Source of the DNA: Rotaria sordida
Taxonomy: Eukaryota > Rotifera > Eurotatoria > Philodinida > Philodinidae
Direction: 5' to 3'
DNA: 64,000 nucleotides
Assembly (NCBI GenBank): GCA_905250125.1
Contig: CAJNOL010000183.1
Coordinates: 149,561-213,560 of the forward strand
Position numbers and translations under genes: made by a program. The notes beneath the pieces are model-generated. The model saw nothing but the letters and a program-made list of their open reading frames with translations. It searched no databases and was not told the DNA's origin. This document shows, in pieces, positions 13,867-25,395 of the stretch. Within the stretch, counting starts at the first letter, position 1; each line of letters opens with the position of its first letter.

Positions 13867-14202
13867 ATGGGTACTGCAGCATATCGACAATGGCGTGCTC
13901 CTGACTTTCAAAAACTAAGCCCGTAAGTAATTTTCTTCTTTTGATTATGATAAATATATAGTATTTTTTTTCTTTTTACGTAGATATAGTGCTCAGCAAC
14001 ATGATGGTAACGTTGATTATTTTTCGCGTTCCCGTAAAATTTGTTTTCTATCAATTAGAATGAAAATGTTTTCTAACTTATTTGAGTTTTAGATTCTTAT
14101 ATTATGACTGAAGCACCATGGGATGTAACACAATGGATTGATCCATTTGAACCTCAAACTAAAATGACCACTATGCCTGTTTTGCTGATTATTCGTAAAT
14201 AA
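13867..14202 (+). CDS. Small three-exon gene, unknown 62-residue protein
   Basis: Exons 13867-13922, 13984-14006 and 14093-14202 give 62 residues, beginning MGTAAYRQWRAPDFQKL and ending VLLIIRK. The donors are GTAAGT and GTAACG and the acceptors ACGTAG and TTTTAG; phases agree across both introns, including a 23-nt middle exon, which would be unlikely by chance. The middle is rich in Trp, Pro and acidic residues (EAPWDVTQWIDPFEP), and the C-terminus has a short hydrophobic run. There is no signal peptide or clear transmembrane helix. I do not recognise the family. It stands alone, more than 3 kb from any neighbour. A small mitochondrial or structural subunit is possible but is only a guess. 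Confidence 0.6.
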
Positions 14203-17200
14203 AAAGTCAATGCCAACATCATCAGCAACAATTTGTAAAAAAAAACATTTTTTTTTTGAATTTTTCCCACTGCATAAGATATTTAAATAGAATTATGCTA
14301 TGTCATTGTTAGCTGACTCGATTTTGTTGAAAAACAAGTCATTTTAACATCAAATAAATGTCAGCACATCCTGTGAATTGATTGATTATAATAATTTTTT
14401 TAGAGAAAAAAAAAGCTTTCCTAAAACTGAATTGTTGTGAATATTTAAATGATATTAAAAGAGTATATTCATCTAACATGAAATTTTTTAACACATGAGT
14501 TCATGGCTATGTTTCTGTTTATTCGAAATTGGCCATTTGAAATCACCATATGAAATCATAAGTAATTGCGTCATAGATTGCGCTTAATTATCATTCACCG
14601 ACAATAATCGTACAATATGTGAAATGGAATGAAACCATACTTTAAATAAACTCATCAACGAGACGAATAGATTTTTATCAGACAACTAACAAAGTTTCAT
14701 ACGACAAAGGTGTTTTTTGTATGATAAAACGTTGAATCTTGTTCCACATGTATCATTGTTGCATAAGATGTTTTTGTCGAAGAATCCAAAGAAGTAAAAT
14801 AAGATTACCAGAACGGACTTAGAAGAACGGATGAAACAAGATTTGTTGATTGATCGAAACTACAAGTCCATTGTTCATAGAAATAGCAGTGTCCCTCATA
14901 TTAAACATTTTCAAATTGAATTGATTGGTATAATGATGGAATATATATGCAAGATTATTGGATAAGTAATACCAGTCACGCAAGGTAAATAGTAACAAAT
15001 GACTACATATCAATGAACAATTTTAGAATGAAATACGACCAGATAATATTCAATTGAAGCATGAGTCGTAAGGATTAAAACGACCATTTTGAATAAAGAA
15101 TCGGACCACGCCTAAAATTTATAAAAAAAAATCTGTCTTATTCAAATAAAAAAGGTTAAACGAAAGAAAAGATTAAAAAGATTATTTATCTGACAATTGG
15201 TTCTTTTTTTTTACATAGTTTCACTTTTTTACACTTTTATAGATTTTTATATGTTGATTTGATATGAATAATGCGCTACGAAATATGTTTGCTTATTATT
15301 AAAATATGTTTGCGGAAGTTTTTTTTTTAGACATTTTCTTTTGAAGCACGTACTAAATGTTTTGATGCTTTTTTCCCGGGAAAAATTTATATTCAGAGTC
15401 ATAAATATGATCAACGTGGAGTATCCTGTTACTTGGGTCACGTAAAACTAAGTTCACAAGAACCTGGCTTTTGAAGACTACATATTTCTTTTTCTTAATC
15501 AGAATGCAAAAACGTCTCGAGAACGTGTATATATCATTTTTTTTTAACTTCTTAACAATATCCCAAGTCTTCTAATGACAATCTTAAAGTTGTCTATAAT
15601 CAAATATACAGTAAAATATTGTCCTGGATTACTATAGAATATATTTAATTCAAATTGAGAAAAACATTCTATCTGCTTTTACACAAAATATTCAAAGGAC
15701 TAGTAGTAAACAAAAGACACTGAACGAAAATTTTTTCTTTATATATGAAAAGAAATATGCAGTTAACATATGTCGTACTGATGCGTCATCTATACAATTT
15801 TAAGTAGGGTACTTACATCAGTATGATGATTTGGAATAATAAAAATTTCTAAAACATTTTTTAGGTCATAATATAAGTCATTTACCGGAAAAGTTTATAT
15901 ATGAGGGCAAATCATTGCTTACCACCAATCAATAAATCCATTGTTCGACATATATAATTTAACCGAAGACAACATTTTTCCCCATTTTTTGTGTTCGATT
16001 CACCTTGAACACTATCTCTCTATTGAACACATGATTAATTCAGATATTCGCTATAGGATACTATATCAAGAACATAATATCATAGTTAGTAAGTATAAAA
16101 TTAACTTTTTTATTTTTATTTTGTTAATTGGATATGATGACTCTTAACCCTCTTTACTGAAACATTCGTGTTGACTAACAATATCTGATCCATATTTAAA
16201 CTTGTTTTTCTCTTATAATTCTTTTTTTTTTTTCTAAATGCTAAATAATCTTTTTTTCTATTTGTAGGTTTTGTGTGCATGCAAATGAACTTCTCTATTT
16301 TCTCAAATTGAGCTTATTGGTAATATCAATTGATGAAATCATTTCTGAATTAAATATGTTGTTGATTATTCTACTTCACTGAATAATAATAATTGCAATC
16401 GATAGAATATGATGAGTTACAATTGATCGTGTTTCACCTGATGCAGCTGATTATATTTAATATCAAAGCTGATTCTATCGATTCAAAAAAATTTTATAAA
16501 AAAATTTTCTATTGATATAGGTTTTCTATTTTAAGTTGCATCATTATTTCAACTTGTTTTAGAAAGATTCTGATCTGTCCTAGATTAATTTTCTGTTTCG
16601 ATGATGAATAATAATATCGCATGTATTACTTGAATAAAATCATGAGAACAAATAACGACTGAGAACAGATATGAATTTGATTTGGGACAGATAAAAAAAA
16701 AGACTTTTTGTAACATGTGTTACATGATATTCTTAATACAGACTACAATTGAATGATTTGTGATGTATATATGCAATAACTCAGGTTCATGACAAACGAT
16801 TTAAATAGCTTTTATTTTGATCTAATATTTAACTTTCACTGTCAAGCTGAAAATTAATTTTTTATTGCACGTAATATTCAAGCTATGAGTATGCAAGATT
16901 TGAAATCATGTATCGATTAAAAATTGGATTTTTGTCATCTTCGATTCTAACTTTTTGTATCATTTTATGAAGAACACTTTAAACTCAGAGAAGGAAAATG
17001 CTCGCCTACAACATCACAATTATTGTCGATAAGTTTTGCTTATCTTTGAGCTAACAAACACTTGTTAATTTTTTCTGTCGCAAGATGAAAAGCTTTGATA
17101 GAGACAAACAGATTTCTAGAAAAGATTGGAGAAGATCTTAAATGAAGGAGTTATCTTTTGAGGAAAAGATAAAAAAAACTGCTTTGTATTGTAATTCAGA

Positions 17201-17951
17201 TGAAAAACTGAAACGTAAAATCAAAACATTATAGTTGTCAAATTAAACATCTCGTAAGTTCGATAATTTTTCTACAAAATCATGAATAAAACCACATCTA
17301 CTAATTCTAAGATAAGTCATTACACATTGCAGATTGGCTTCAAAAAAAAAGAGTAGCATAACCAAGTAAGGATTTCTCTAAAAAATATAGAAGTTTTGCA
17401 AACTCTACAAGGACGAATCGTAATGTTGGTATCAAATCATATTCATACAAATGCTTTGAAATGGTACATCTACCATGAAATATTTTTTTTCTGAAGAAAA
17501 CATTCGAATAATTCTACATAGTATATTAACAGTCGTTCGTAAAATTGTCTTGGTGAGTATAGCGGATCCAAGTATCTCCAGCTGTTTTATAGTGATAGTC
17601 GAAAAATTATTGTTCTTGTTCTTCTTTAATATATTGTAACAAAATCAGCCAGTGAAAATATTTTAATTTGAAATGTTTGTATTTAGAAATCGTACAAATA
17701 TATTGCAAATCGTCCAATTTTTTTTTAATTTTGTTATGTTTTCAATCTAATAAGAATTTTATTAAATTATTCAAAGCAGAAATATCGCAAAATATGAAAT
17801 AAAAATTAAATTATTTCTATTTTTCAAATTATGAATCATTGCATTTAGTTGCACAATTACTATGTCATAACAAAAATCTTGCGTTGTTTTCTTTAACTCA
17901 TATCGTTATATTTATTTGGTCGAAGAGATTCACGTTTTTTTTAAACATCTA
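14203..17951. other. 3.7-kb gene-free stretch
   Basis: AT-rich DNA. The open frames near 14819-15013, 15247-15441 and 15941-16147 are short, low in complexity and have no recognisable domain or supporting splice sites. Confidence 0.55.
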
Positions 17952-18750
17952 ATGGCTGAAATGAATACTAATGTTACAAATAATTCACCAACGTTACTAA
18001 CACGATTTATATGTATCAGTGACAATCATGATAATTATGATTTCACTCTTCCGGATGGTGATATATTACTTCATTCAGGTGATTTTACTCGTAATGGAAC
18101 AGAAAAAGAAATTGAAACATTTTTAAATTGGTTAAAAACTTTAATTCAATATCGTTTAAAAATAATTATTGTTGGTAATCATGAATCTAAACGATTTTAT
18201 ACAAAGAAACGATATAAAAAACAACCTTTAGCGATTGAACAATTAAAAACTGATAAATCATTAGTTACAAATTATGGTATCGTCTATCTTCAAGATCAAG
18301 CCTTTCAAGATCCATTAACTGGATGGAAATTTTATGGAAGGTATTTACATAAAATATTTTATAGAAAAAAATTTTTCATTCCTTTTTTTTTTCGTTTTGC
18401 GAAATAGTGGTTGGCTATCTGAACATTGTAAAGATCCAGATGACATTCGTCGGCAATGGTCTAAAATACCGAGTGATACAGATATTCTCCTTACACATGG
18501 CCCACCCCACTCTGTTTTAGATCAAACAGCTAATACACGTCATCATCTTGGTTGTAAAGAATTACTTAACTCAGTATCAAGTATTATTAAACCAAAACTT
18601 CATGTTTTTGGTCATGTACATCGAGGATATGGCCAATTTAAAAATGATCTTGAATTAGGAAGAACATTATTTGTTAATGCTTCCTTGTGCGATAGTAATT
18701 TTCGTACTGCTAATTTGCCGATTGTGATCGATTTAGCTAAGGATGAATAA
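17952..18750 (+). CDS. Metallophosphoesterase, MPPED1/2 (UPF0046) family
   Basis: Two exons, 17952-18340 and 18408-18750, encode 243 residues; the 67-nt intron splits the serine of FYGSGW. The calcineurin-like dinuclear-metal site is visible in order: D24 and H26 (ISDNHD), G43-D44 (HSGDFT), G75-E78 (GNHE), H160 in THGPPH, and GHVH at 198-201 followed by RGYG. These are the metal and phosphate ligands of MPPED enzymes, which hydrolyse phosphodiesters such as cyclic nucleotides in vitro. The protein is about 50 residues shorter than vertebrate MPPED1/2, mostly at the N-terminus. I chose the first ATG of the frame; ATG 17961 is an alternative. No signal peptide is seen, so it is probably cytosolic. 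An AATAAA overlaps the stop codon and may serve polyadenylation. Confidence 0.88.
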
Positions 18751-20339
18751 AATGTATTTAGACTAATATTTAATATTAAAATATTTGACTAATAAAGAAG
18801 AAATTCTCATCGTTGTTGAGTTTTAATCGTTTTAGCAAAGGCATATTAGTAAATATTTTTTCTTTTCTCTAATAAAATTTGAAAATTGAAAATATGAATA
18901 TCTTTTTCTAAATCATTCATCAGTTCAAAATGTTTAATTCTAACACGACCATCTGGAGTCCGCGCGGACTTTAGCCAGTCTCATGACACCGTTGTAAATA
19001 CACGATATTAGATAAAACTGCTCATCTTCTACATATACTCTAGTGAAGACTAGTAGAGTATACTGATAATATCTGCTGCCAGTCATAGACAGAACGATTC
19101 TAATCTAGGGGAGATTCAAAACTTCTCAAGAAGTGATGAGAGGACGACATAAAGAGCAGGAAGGATGGATTTTATAGCTTTCTAACTCTTATTAAGGAAA
19201 TATCTGTTGTCCCAACATGTTTTCAACAGAGTTTATTTTGCATGTATCTTTGTACAGAAAAATGATATAATCTTGAAATTCTTTCAAAAGATACACCATT
19301 AAATTTGCGAATCTTCCGCGATTTAGGTTTTGGAATTTACTGGATCCATTTAAATCATAGAATTGTTCTGTTTGATAGCAGAGGACACAATTTGACTATA
19401 CTAAAAATATCTATGGTCTTGAAGAGTGTGCCTTTTCTCTCAACTGGTCTTTGTCCGAAGTCTTGTCTATCATCTCTCCCTTTCTGGTGAGTCATTTTTA
19501 CGACTAAAATAAATGGTGACTTGATATATAGAAAACAAAAACGATTTTTCTTATTTATTTATTAACATTTCCAGTAAGATTAAATTTTTTTGAAAATATG
19601 AATGTAGACTCGCTTTGATTTTATTTTCTAAATTTAGATAAAGAATCTTCCTTTAAAATACAATTTTTCAGATTGACCGTAAGATGCTATAAAACGAATT
19701 ACAGCTAACGACTTTTGGTACAAATCGATCGCAATTTTAAAATAAGAAGATGAGTGAATAAACTATAGACAAATAGTTTTACTTTGTATTGATTTTTTTG
19801 TAAATTCTCAGATGAATATAGATAGTTAGGAATTAAAAAATGTCTCTGTTAATTTTTTGTGCAATAAGCAATACTGTATGTTTATTTATTATCATGTTCT
19901 TTATTATCACTGATTAATTTATTATTTTTTTCTCCTTCACTATATTTTACTATCTCTAATTCGTGTTTATTGTACTCTCACTATAAGTTATAGATAATAA
20001 ATCTTCATTATTAAAAAAAATAGTTTACTATTTTCTTTATTTTTATATAATGAAAATATGATTTTATTTTTTGAAAGAAAAAATAAAATCGCATCTTTAT
20101 TGAAGAAAAATAATAAAAAAATATTTAATTTTCTTCGCTGATGATGAAGACTTTTATGTCTGTATTCTTCGTGTTGAAATATACGAGATTGAGGTCAAAC
20201 TTGTAGTTCTCATTTTGATCGTTTTACTCGAATTTTTATTGTGTGTATCTGTATTTTGTTAATATTACAATATTAAATAAAAATTGATGTAGTACAACGG
20301 TACTAACCAAAAAATATGCTTGCGAATATTTTACATAGG
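18751..20339. other. No gene seen
   Basis: AT-rich DNA. The 61-codon frame at 19305-19490 has no recognisable domain. Confidence 0.5.
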
Positions 20340-20515
20340 CCAGCCGAGTACACAGAAACTAGATAGGAGTACTCACAAAACACTCAATATTACACCGCGA
20401 GTTCTCGATTGTCGTATTCAAATACTCAGATTCTAGTACGAGTACGACTGATGAGTACTCGTGACATCTTCCAGCGTCAGTACTTTTTGAGTACTCGCCT
20501 ATGAGTACTTTCACT
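20340..20515. repeat. Cluster of GAGTACT motifs
   Basis: At least seven copies of AGTAC or GAGTACT occur within 175 bp, in both orientations (the core is palindromic), in otherwise less AT-rich DNA. It may be a decayed tandem repeat or the end of a mobile element. Confidence 0.4.
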
Positions 20516-20690
20516 AGGGCATGATATCTGCTTTTCTATTTTGTCTCATAGGTTATTTTTGTCAAAAATCACCAATCAAAGATTTAGTAGAACTTACTTG
20601 CAATTTGAGATTTCCTACGACCTCAATTCTTTCGACATGCAAGTTGTGGATTATATCTCTATAGAAAAAGCCTACTCTTTGATAATGAAT

Positions 20691-20700
20691 NNNNNNNNNN
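20691..20700. other. Assembly gap (10 N)
   Basis: Ten N bases mark a scaffold join of unknown true length. Confidence 0.98.
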
Positions 20701-21840
20701 TGCTATATTTACCTAGAGAAGATACTAGCGTTTCCTATATATACACTGTTGTGATACTTAGATCATACGTATCATGAAGATAGTAGGCATTGTAGTTTAA
20801 TGAGAAAGATTAGATGTATACGGATCAAATGAAAGTTCTTACCGCTCAATTAACAAATTCGTAATATAAGCTGCTCTTGACATGTGCAGACCGAAAATAA
20901 GATAATCAAGTGTTAAGAAATGTTGAGCACGTGTTCGGTGTCCTTAATTCAAAATATCAACAATTGTTTTTTTCTTTTCCCATTTCGCTCGTATACCTCA
21001 TTGAGTAACAAAAATAATAATATGTTTCAAATTTAAAAAAGATTTTACAAAAATCAAAACTTTGAGTCTATTCTCTCCTATATTTGAAATAAAATCATCT
21101 TGGATTTTTCTGGTACAATCGGCTTTTAAAATTTGTAACGTATCTTTTATTATACTACTTGATAAAGTCTATTCGAACAAAATGAGAAAAAGATGTGATG
21201 AAGCTTTGAGTTTAGGGCTTCGAGGGTACACTAAACACTCATTAAAAATTGAATATCTCAGTCTCTGTCCATACTTGTAAAGGCAGTCTATATTCTATAT
21301 TTGTCACTTTAGCATCGAGAGCTTTTATTTGATCTGAAGACATCTAACCATTGGTACTTACAATACTTTTCATCGTTATGTAGTAATATTCAAGCAACTC
21401 ATACAAATATCAAACTTTAGTTATGAGACATTGTTAGGAATTTGAGAATATATTTTTGGTATTACTGTGTTAGTAAAATAAAAATTTCTGGTTCATTTCG
21501 AATTATCTAGTTTCAATGCCTTTGACTTTTGGGTCAGAAATTCTAAAGTGAGTCTTATTTATTAATTTTTTCATCGATCTTTCATTTTTCTACTCCGACA
21601 ACTAAAATCGATGAAATTTAATTCATTTAAAATTTTGCAGTAAATAGTCAAAGATATTGAAATTCTATGCTATGAAATAGTAACAAGTTTTCTTTGCAAT
21701 AACTTTAGATCTATTCGCACGTTCACTCGGCAAGTTCTTGTAACCAATAGAGGATGATGTTTACGCACTATTTGAATATTTCCAGGAAGATGAAATTTAT
21801 AAATACTGCTTAAGACTACCTCCCAGGTTGAGAAATTTCG
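20701..21840. other. No gene seen
   Basis: AT-rich DNA with only short random frames, including the one at 21062-21280. Confidence 0.5.
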
Positions 21841-22065
21841 GACTCGAATCCTATAGGATATTTCGTATAATCCGATAAACTTCGACGGAGAATCCGATAA
21901 TTTTCGACAGGATTCCGTCGGAAATTGTTGGAATCCTTGGTATCGGATTCCGATAGGAAGTTGTTGGCTCCGCCGATTCCTGCCCACAATCGGATTCGTG
22001 AAGCGGAAGATGTCGGAAAGTACAGGATCCGATGGAATCCTGTAAGATTTCTATAGGTAAACCAG
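21841..22065. repeat. Degenerate TCCGA/GGAATCC-rich repeat, copy 1
   Basis: The stretch is built from diverged units containing AATCCGATA, GACGGA and GGATTCCG in both orientations. A similar stretch lies at 22710-22895. The frames of 81-105 codons here arise from the repeat. Confidence 0.5.
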
Positions 22066-22130
22066 AGATTATCTGCACCATCGATGGTTCATGCATCAGC
22101 TTTTTATTTTATAATGCGTAATATATATAT

Positions 22131-22337
22131 CCATGGAGCTGATTAGTCTGACCTGATGCCCAATTCTTTTTTTATCACACTGTTTCTATAATGTATGATG
22201 TAAATATGATTTGTTTATAATTTATAGTACATCAGGTGTACCATAACTGGTAAAAAATCATATTTATCTAATACATTATAGAAACAGCATGATACAAAAA
22301 AGAATTGGGACATATGGCTAGGCTAATCAGTGCCATT
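22131..22337. mobile_element. Fold-back (MITE-like) element, arms about 100 bp
   Basis: The left arm (CTGATTAGTCTGACCTGATG, then CCCAATTC and TGTTTCTATAATGTAT) is matched in reverse complement by the right arm. The arms meet at GTAC-ATCAGGT-GTAC near 22228-22242, so the whole unit can form one long hairpin with a 7-nt loop. There is no coding sequence. It is a typical non-autonomous fold-back element. Confidence 0.65.
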
Positions 22338-22421
22338 TCATGCCGTTCGCGCCGGCCATAAATAATATAAAATTATATTTCGTTTTCTTCAATAATATTT
22401 ACCTTACCTTTTTCTGTTGAG

Positions 22422-22620
22422 ATGGATCTAAACAAAAAAAAGAAAAATTTATTTATTTAAATAAATACTTAGTGTTCATTTCGATATTGGCATGGATCTA
22501 AATAAAGAAAAAAAAATTGCTTATTTCAATAAACATTTACTGGTCATTTTGATATTGAAATGAATCTAAATAAAGAAAAAAATTGATTTATGTAAATAAA
22601 TACTTGCTTTGTAATAGCTT
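22422..22620. repeat. Three tandem copies of a 68-70 bp unit
   Basis: Copies start at ATGGATCTA near 22422 and 22492 and at ATGAATCTA near 22560. Each continues with AATAAAGAAAAAAA, then a TTATTT/AATAAA stretch and GGTCATTTTGATATTG. Divergence between copies is modest. Confidence 0.65.
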
Positions 22621-22709
22621 GTAGTAATCAAAACCAATTGTTGAAAACTGTCGATTGATTGCAGTGAACCGAAGGTAATTTAACAAACTTGTATGTGATG
22701 TTGTCGAAT

Positions 22710-22895
22710 CTCATAGGTTTCGAGCTGTCGGATAACGACGGATTCTATTGTCGGAATCCGATGGTATCCAACTGTCGGAAAAGGTTGGAAATCAATGGAT
22801 GTAACTGGTTTCCGACTATCGACATTTCCGTCGAATCCAACCGTTGGATCATGCCAGATTATCCATGAATTCGATAGAATCCTATTGGGTACTTT
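22710..22895. repeat. Degenerate TCCGA/GGAATCC-rich repeat, copy 2
   Basis: Motifs such as GTCGGAATCCGATGG, TTTCCGAC and GTCGAATCC recur, as in the stretch at 21841-22065. The two stretches flank the fold-back element and the 70-bp tandem repeat. Confidence 0.5.
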
Positions 22896-24529
22896 CGATC
22901 TGGGCTGTTCTGACCTCTGTTCCAAAAAGAATTCGTTTTTGGCTTCCTAAAAAAGAAGAATTTTCTTTTACTTTCACAGTTATTCTAATTATCGTGAGAC
23001 AACGATCGTCGAGAATTTTCATTGCTGTTTTATAAAAACTAGATATTATGTGCTCATAGGAAAACGAAGTGAAGTCAAGTTTAATGACTGCAAGGATTAA
23101 GTACTCGCTCAATTCTCTTGTTAGTTCACTCATCAACGCCTTTCATATGCTTCGGAGAACAGCAAGAAAGAATAAAGAAATCATTTTCTGTTTCAAAGTC
23201 CAAATTAGCTTAGTTTTTTTGTGAAAGTCAAAAGTTAGTCTATTGCAGTATTTGTCTATTTTATCTTGATGGATAAAAGACTATAGCTCATCGCTCGTTA
23301 TAAAAAAGCTCATCTCTCATCAGAAAGAAAAGCTCAATCTTAATCGATTAAGCATGATGCAGATAATTCCTTTGTTATCATCAATTGACTGCAATCTATC
23401 TATTCTATAAATGAATGAAGAAACGCTTATCCTTTCCATCCGTAATAGTTACAAGACAAAGAAACAAGCAGCGGTGTAGACCATGATTGTTGATGATCAA
23501 CAGGAGTACAAATAATTCAGTAATATCTATTAGTACTTTTAAATAAAGATATATTTTGTTAAAAATCGTGAAATAAAATAATTGAAATATCTACAATTTC
23601 TGTAATCGCTATAAATTGAAACGTCTTGAAATAAGAATGAATTATTTCCATTTCTCTATTATATCGGAATTCGCTAAGAGTTTACTTGTTAGTAAATAAT
23701 AATTCATATATCATAACTTAAAGAAAGAGTAGTTCTGCATCATAATGCTTATTTGATTCGCTTTCGAATGTATCCTCTATAGTGCTGCTTTTTTATTCAT
23801 TTTTTTGAAACAAACCAGAATATGCTTTACATATTCTAGGCAATCGAAGAAAAATATCAGCTTCCAACTATTTCTGGCTATCTTACTCTATATATCTCTT
23901 TGCTTCTTGAATTGTTTTCACTCTGAAATAATGCAATAAAAGGACTTTTATTGAAAATGATTGTTTGTGTGTATCAGTGTCTATCAGATAGCATACTAGT
24001 ATAAATTTTGGATTCGATAATCCCATAGTTTAGAAATATATTTTTTGATAAAATTTGATGTTATTACAGATGAGTAATTATTGAAGGACAGAATATTCAC
24101 TACAATCTATAGTGTGTGGTTGCAGTTCTATTTTATGTATTACATTCAATATGAATTCATGTATCGAATAAGTACGATATATAAACGAAAAATAAGACTC
24201 TCGAAAAATAACGTTAAAACCCATCTATCTGAGTAAAATGATGATATAAGAAAGTTTCAATGAGTGATTATACATTTTTTTTCACTTTCTGTACCCAGAC
24301 TCGTCAAAACACGCCTGTCTTGGCATTGAAACGGGCTTAACCATCGATTTCATCTACTCAACACATGGAAATGAATTGACATCGAAAAAAGAAACGTTTT
24401 AACGTGTTATCTTTCTTCATACAAGAAGTAAGCGAGCTATACAGCGTTGTTTCCTTCAATTTTCGTGTTCAATGCGTCAAAACGAAACATCATTTTGCCG
24501 TTTATCTGTCTGCATGGGTGTCTTTAATT
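22896..24529. other. No gene seen
   Basis: AT-rich DNA with short frames only and no recognisable product. Confidence 0.5.
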
Positions 24530-25395
24530 TCATTTTATCAAATGCTCAAAATAGTTGTCACAATTATTTATACAAAATTCCACCCTTTCTAACAATTTTT
24601 CAAAAATTCTTTTTTAACTTTTCTGGAATATTTTTAACTATCTTGGAAATCTTACAGGCCAACTAGTTTTCATTCGTATGGCTAGTTAAAGTGCCCTTGC
24701 TATAATCATTTAGTCGAAAATCGCATAGTACAAAGTCTTGTGAAAATGATGAATGTGGCATTAAATTGATACCTACTTGTGTCAAATAATAAATAATATC
24801 TGGATAAGTATGAGATCAAGTATTGTCATGAAGTGTTTTTATATCTTTTGCATTTGATGATTTTCTTTGTTTCTATATTTCATGGATAAGAGGCTTGACG
24901 TAATTTTCAATATATTAGTTGTGATCTATAGTCTTGCTTTTATTTACACTATGTATGAGAATAGAACTATTTGATTTAAAGAATATAGAAAACAAAATGT
25001 TTGATCGAAATCTACTTCGGCGAAAAATAGTCGTTGGTGAAAACATAATGTAACTTTTCTCATCTTTAGACAATCGTGGATAATTCGTTTTATTGTAACA
25101 TAAGAGAGAGAGAGGTCTCAACTATAATATCATCGTAAGTTGAATATGAATCATTGTTGATAACCTGTAGTATCAGTTCAATATTTACATCTGTCAGCTC
25201 GAAAACAGGACTACCAGATCGACGGTCATCCTTTGCATCTTCTCTTCATTCATGAAAATGCTTTGTCAACCTTGCAACTGTTCGATGTGACGGAACGTTA
25301 GGTCGCAATACTATTGTAAGCTTTTCGTGAATTATCTTTGCATCGATTTCTAACGTAGTCCGAATTTTAATATAGTAGTGATCGAATTCTTTTTT
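24530..25395 (-). mobile_element. Dead mariner-type transposon relic
   Basis: Minus-strand translation, switching frames, shows a mariner transposase in order. The N-terminal helix-turn-helix part (FDHYYIKIRTTLEID, HRTVARLTKHFHE) is followed by LTDVNIELILQVINND, TSLSYVTIKRIIHDCLKM, then SRFRSNILFSIFFKS with IHSVNKSKTIDHN. Next come IKTLHDNT, MPHSSFSQDFVLCDFRLND and the C-terminal INNCDNYFEHLIK ending at 24530. Several stops and frameshifts break it. About 60-75 residues are missing between the KM and RSRF parts, where the first catalytic Asp (TGDETW region) belongs. It cannot be active. I did not find the terminal inverted repeats. Confidence 0.85.

Noticed and set aside
18334..18750. Separate gene starting at 18334
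   Set aside because: Its first 24 codons are intron; the rest is exon 2 of the metallophosphoesterase, joined at 18340/18408.
24404..24666. Plus-strand frames of 62-64 codons
   Set aside because: They are antisense to the end of the mariner relic.
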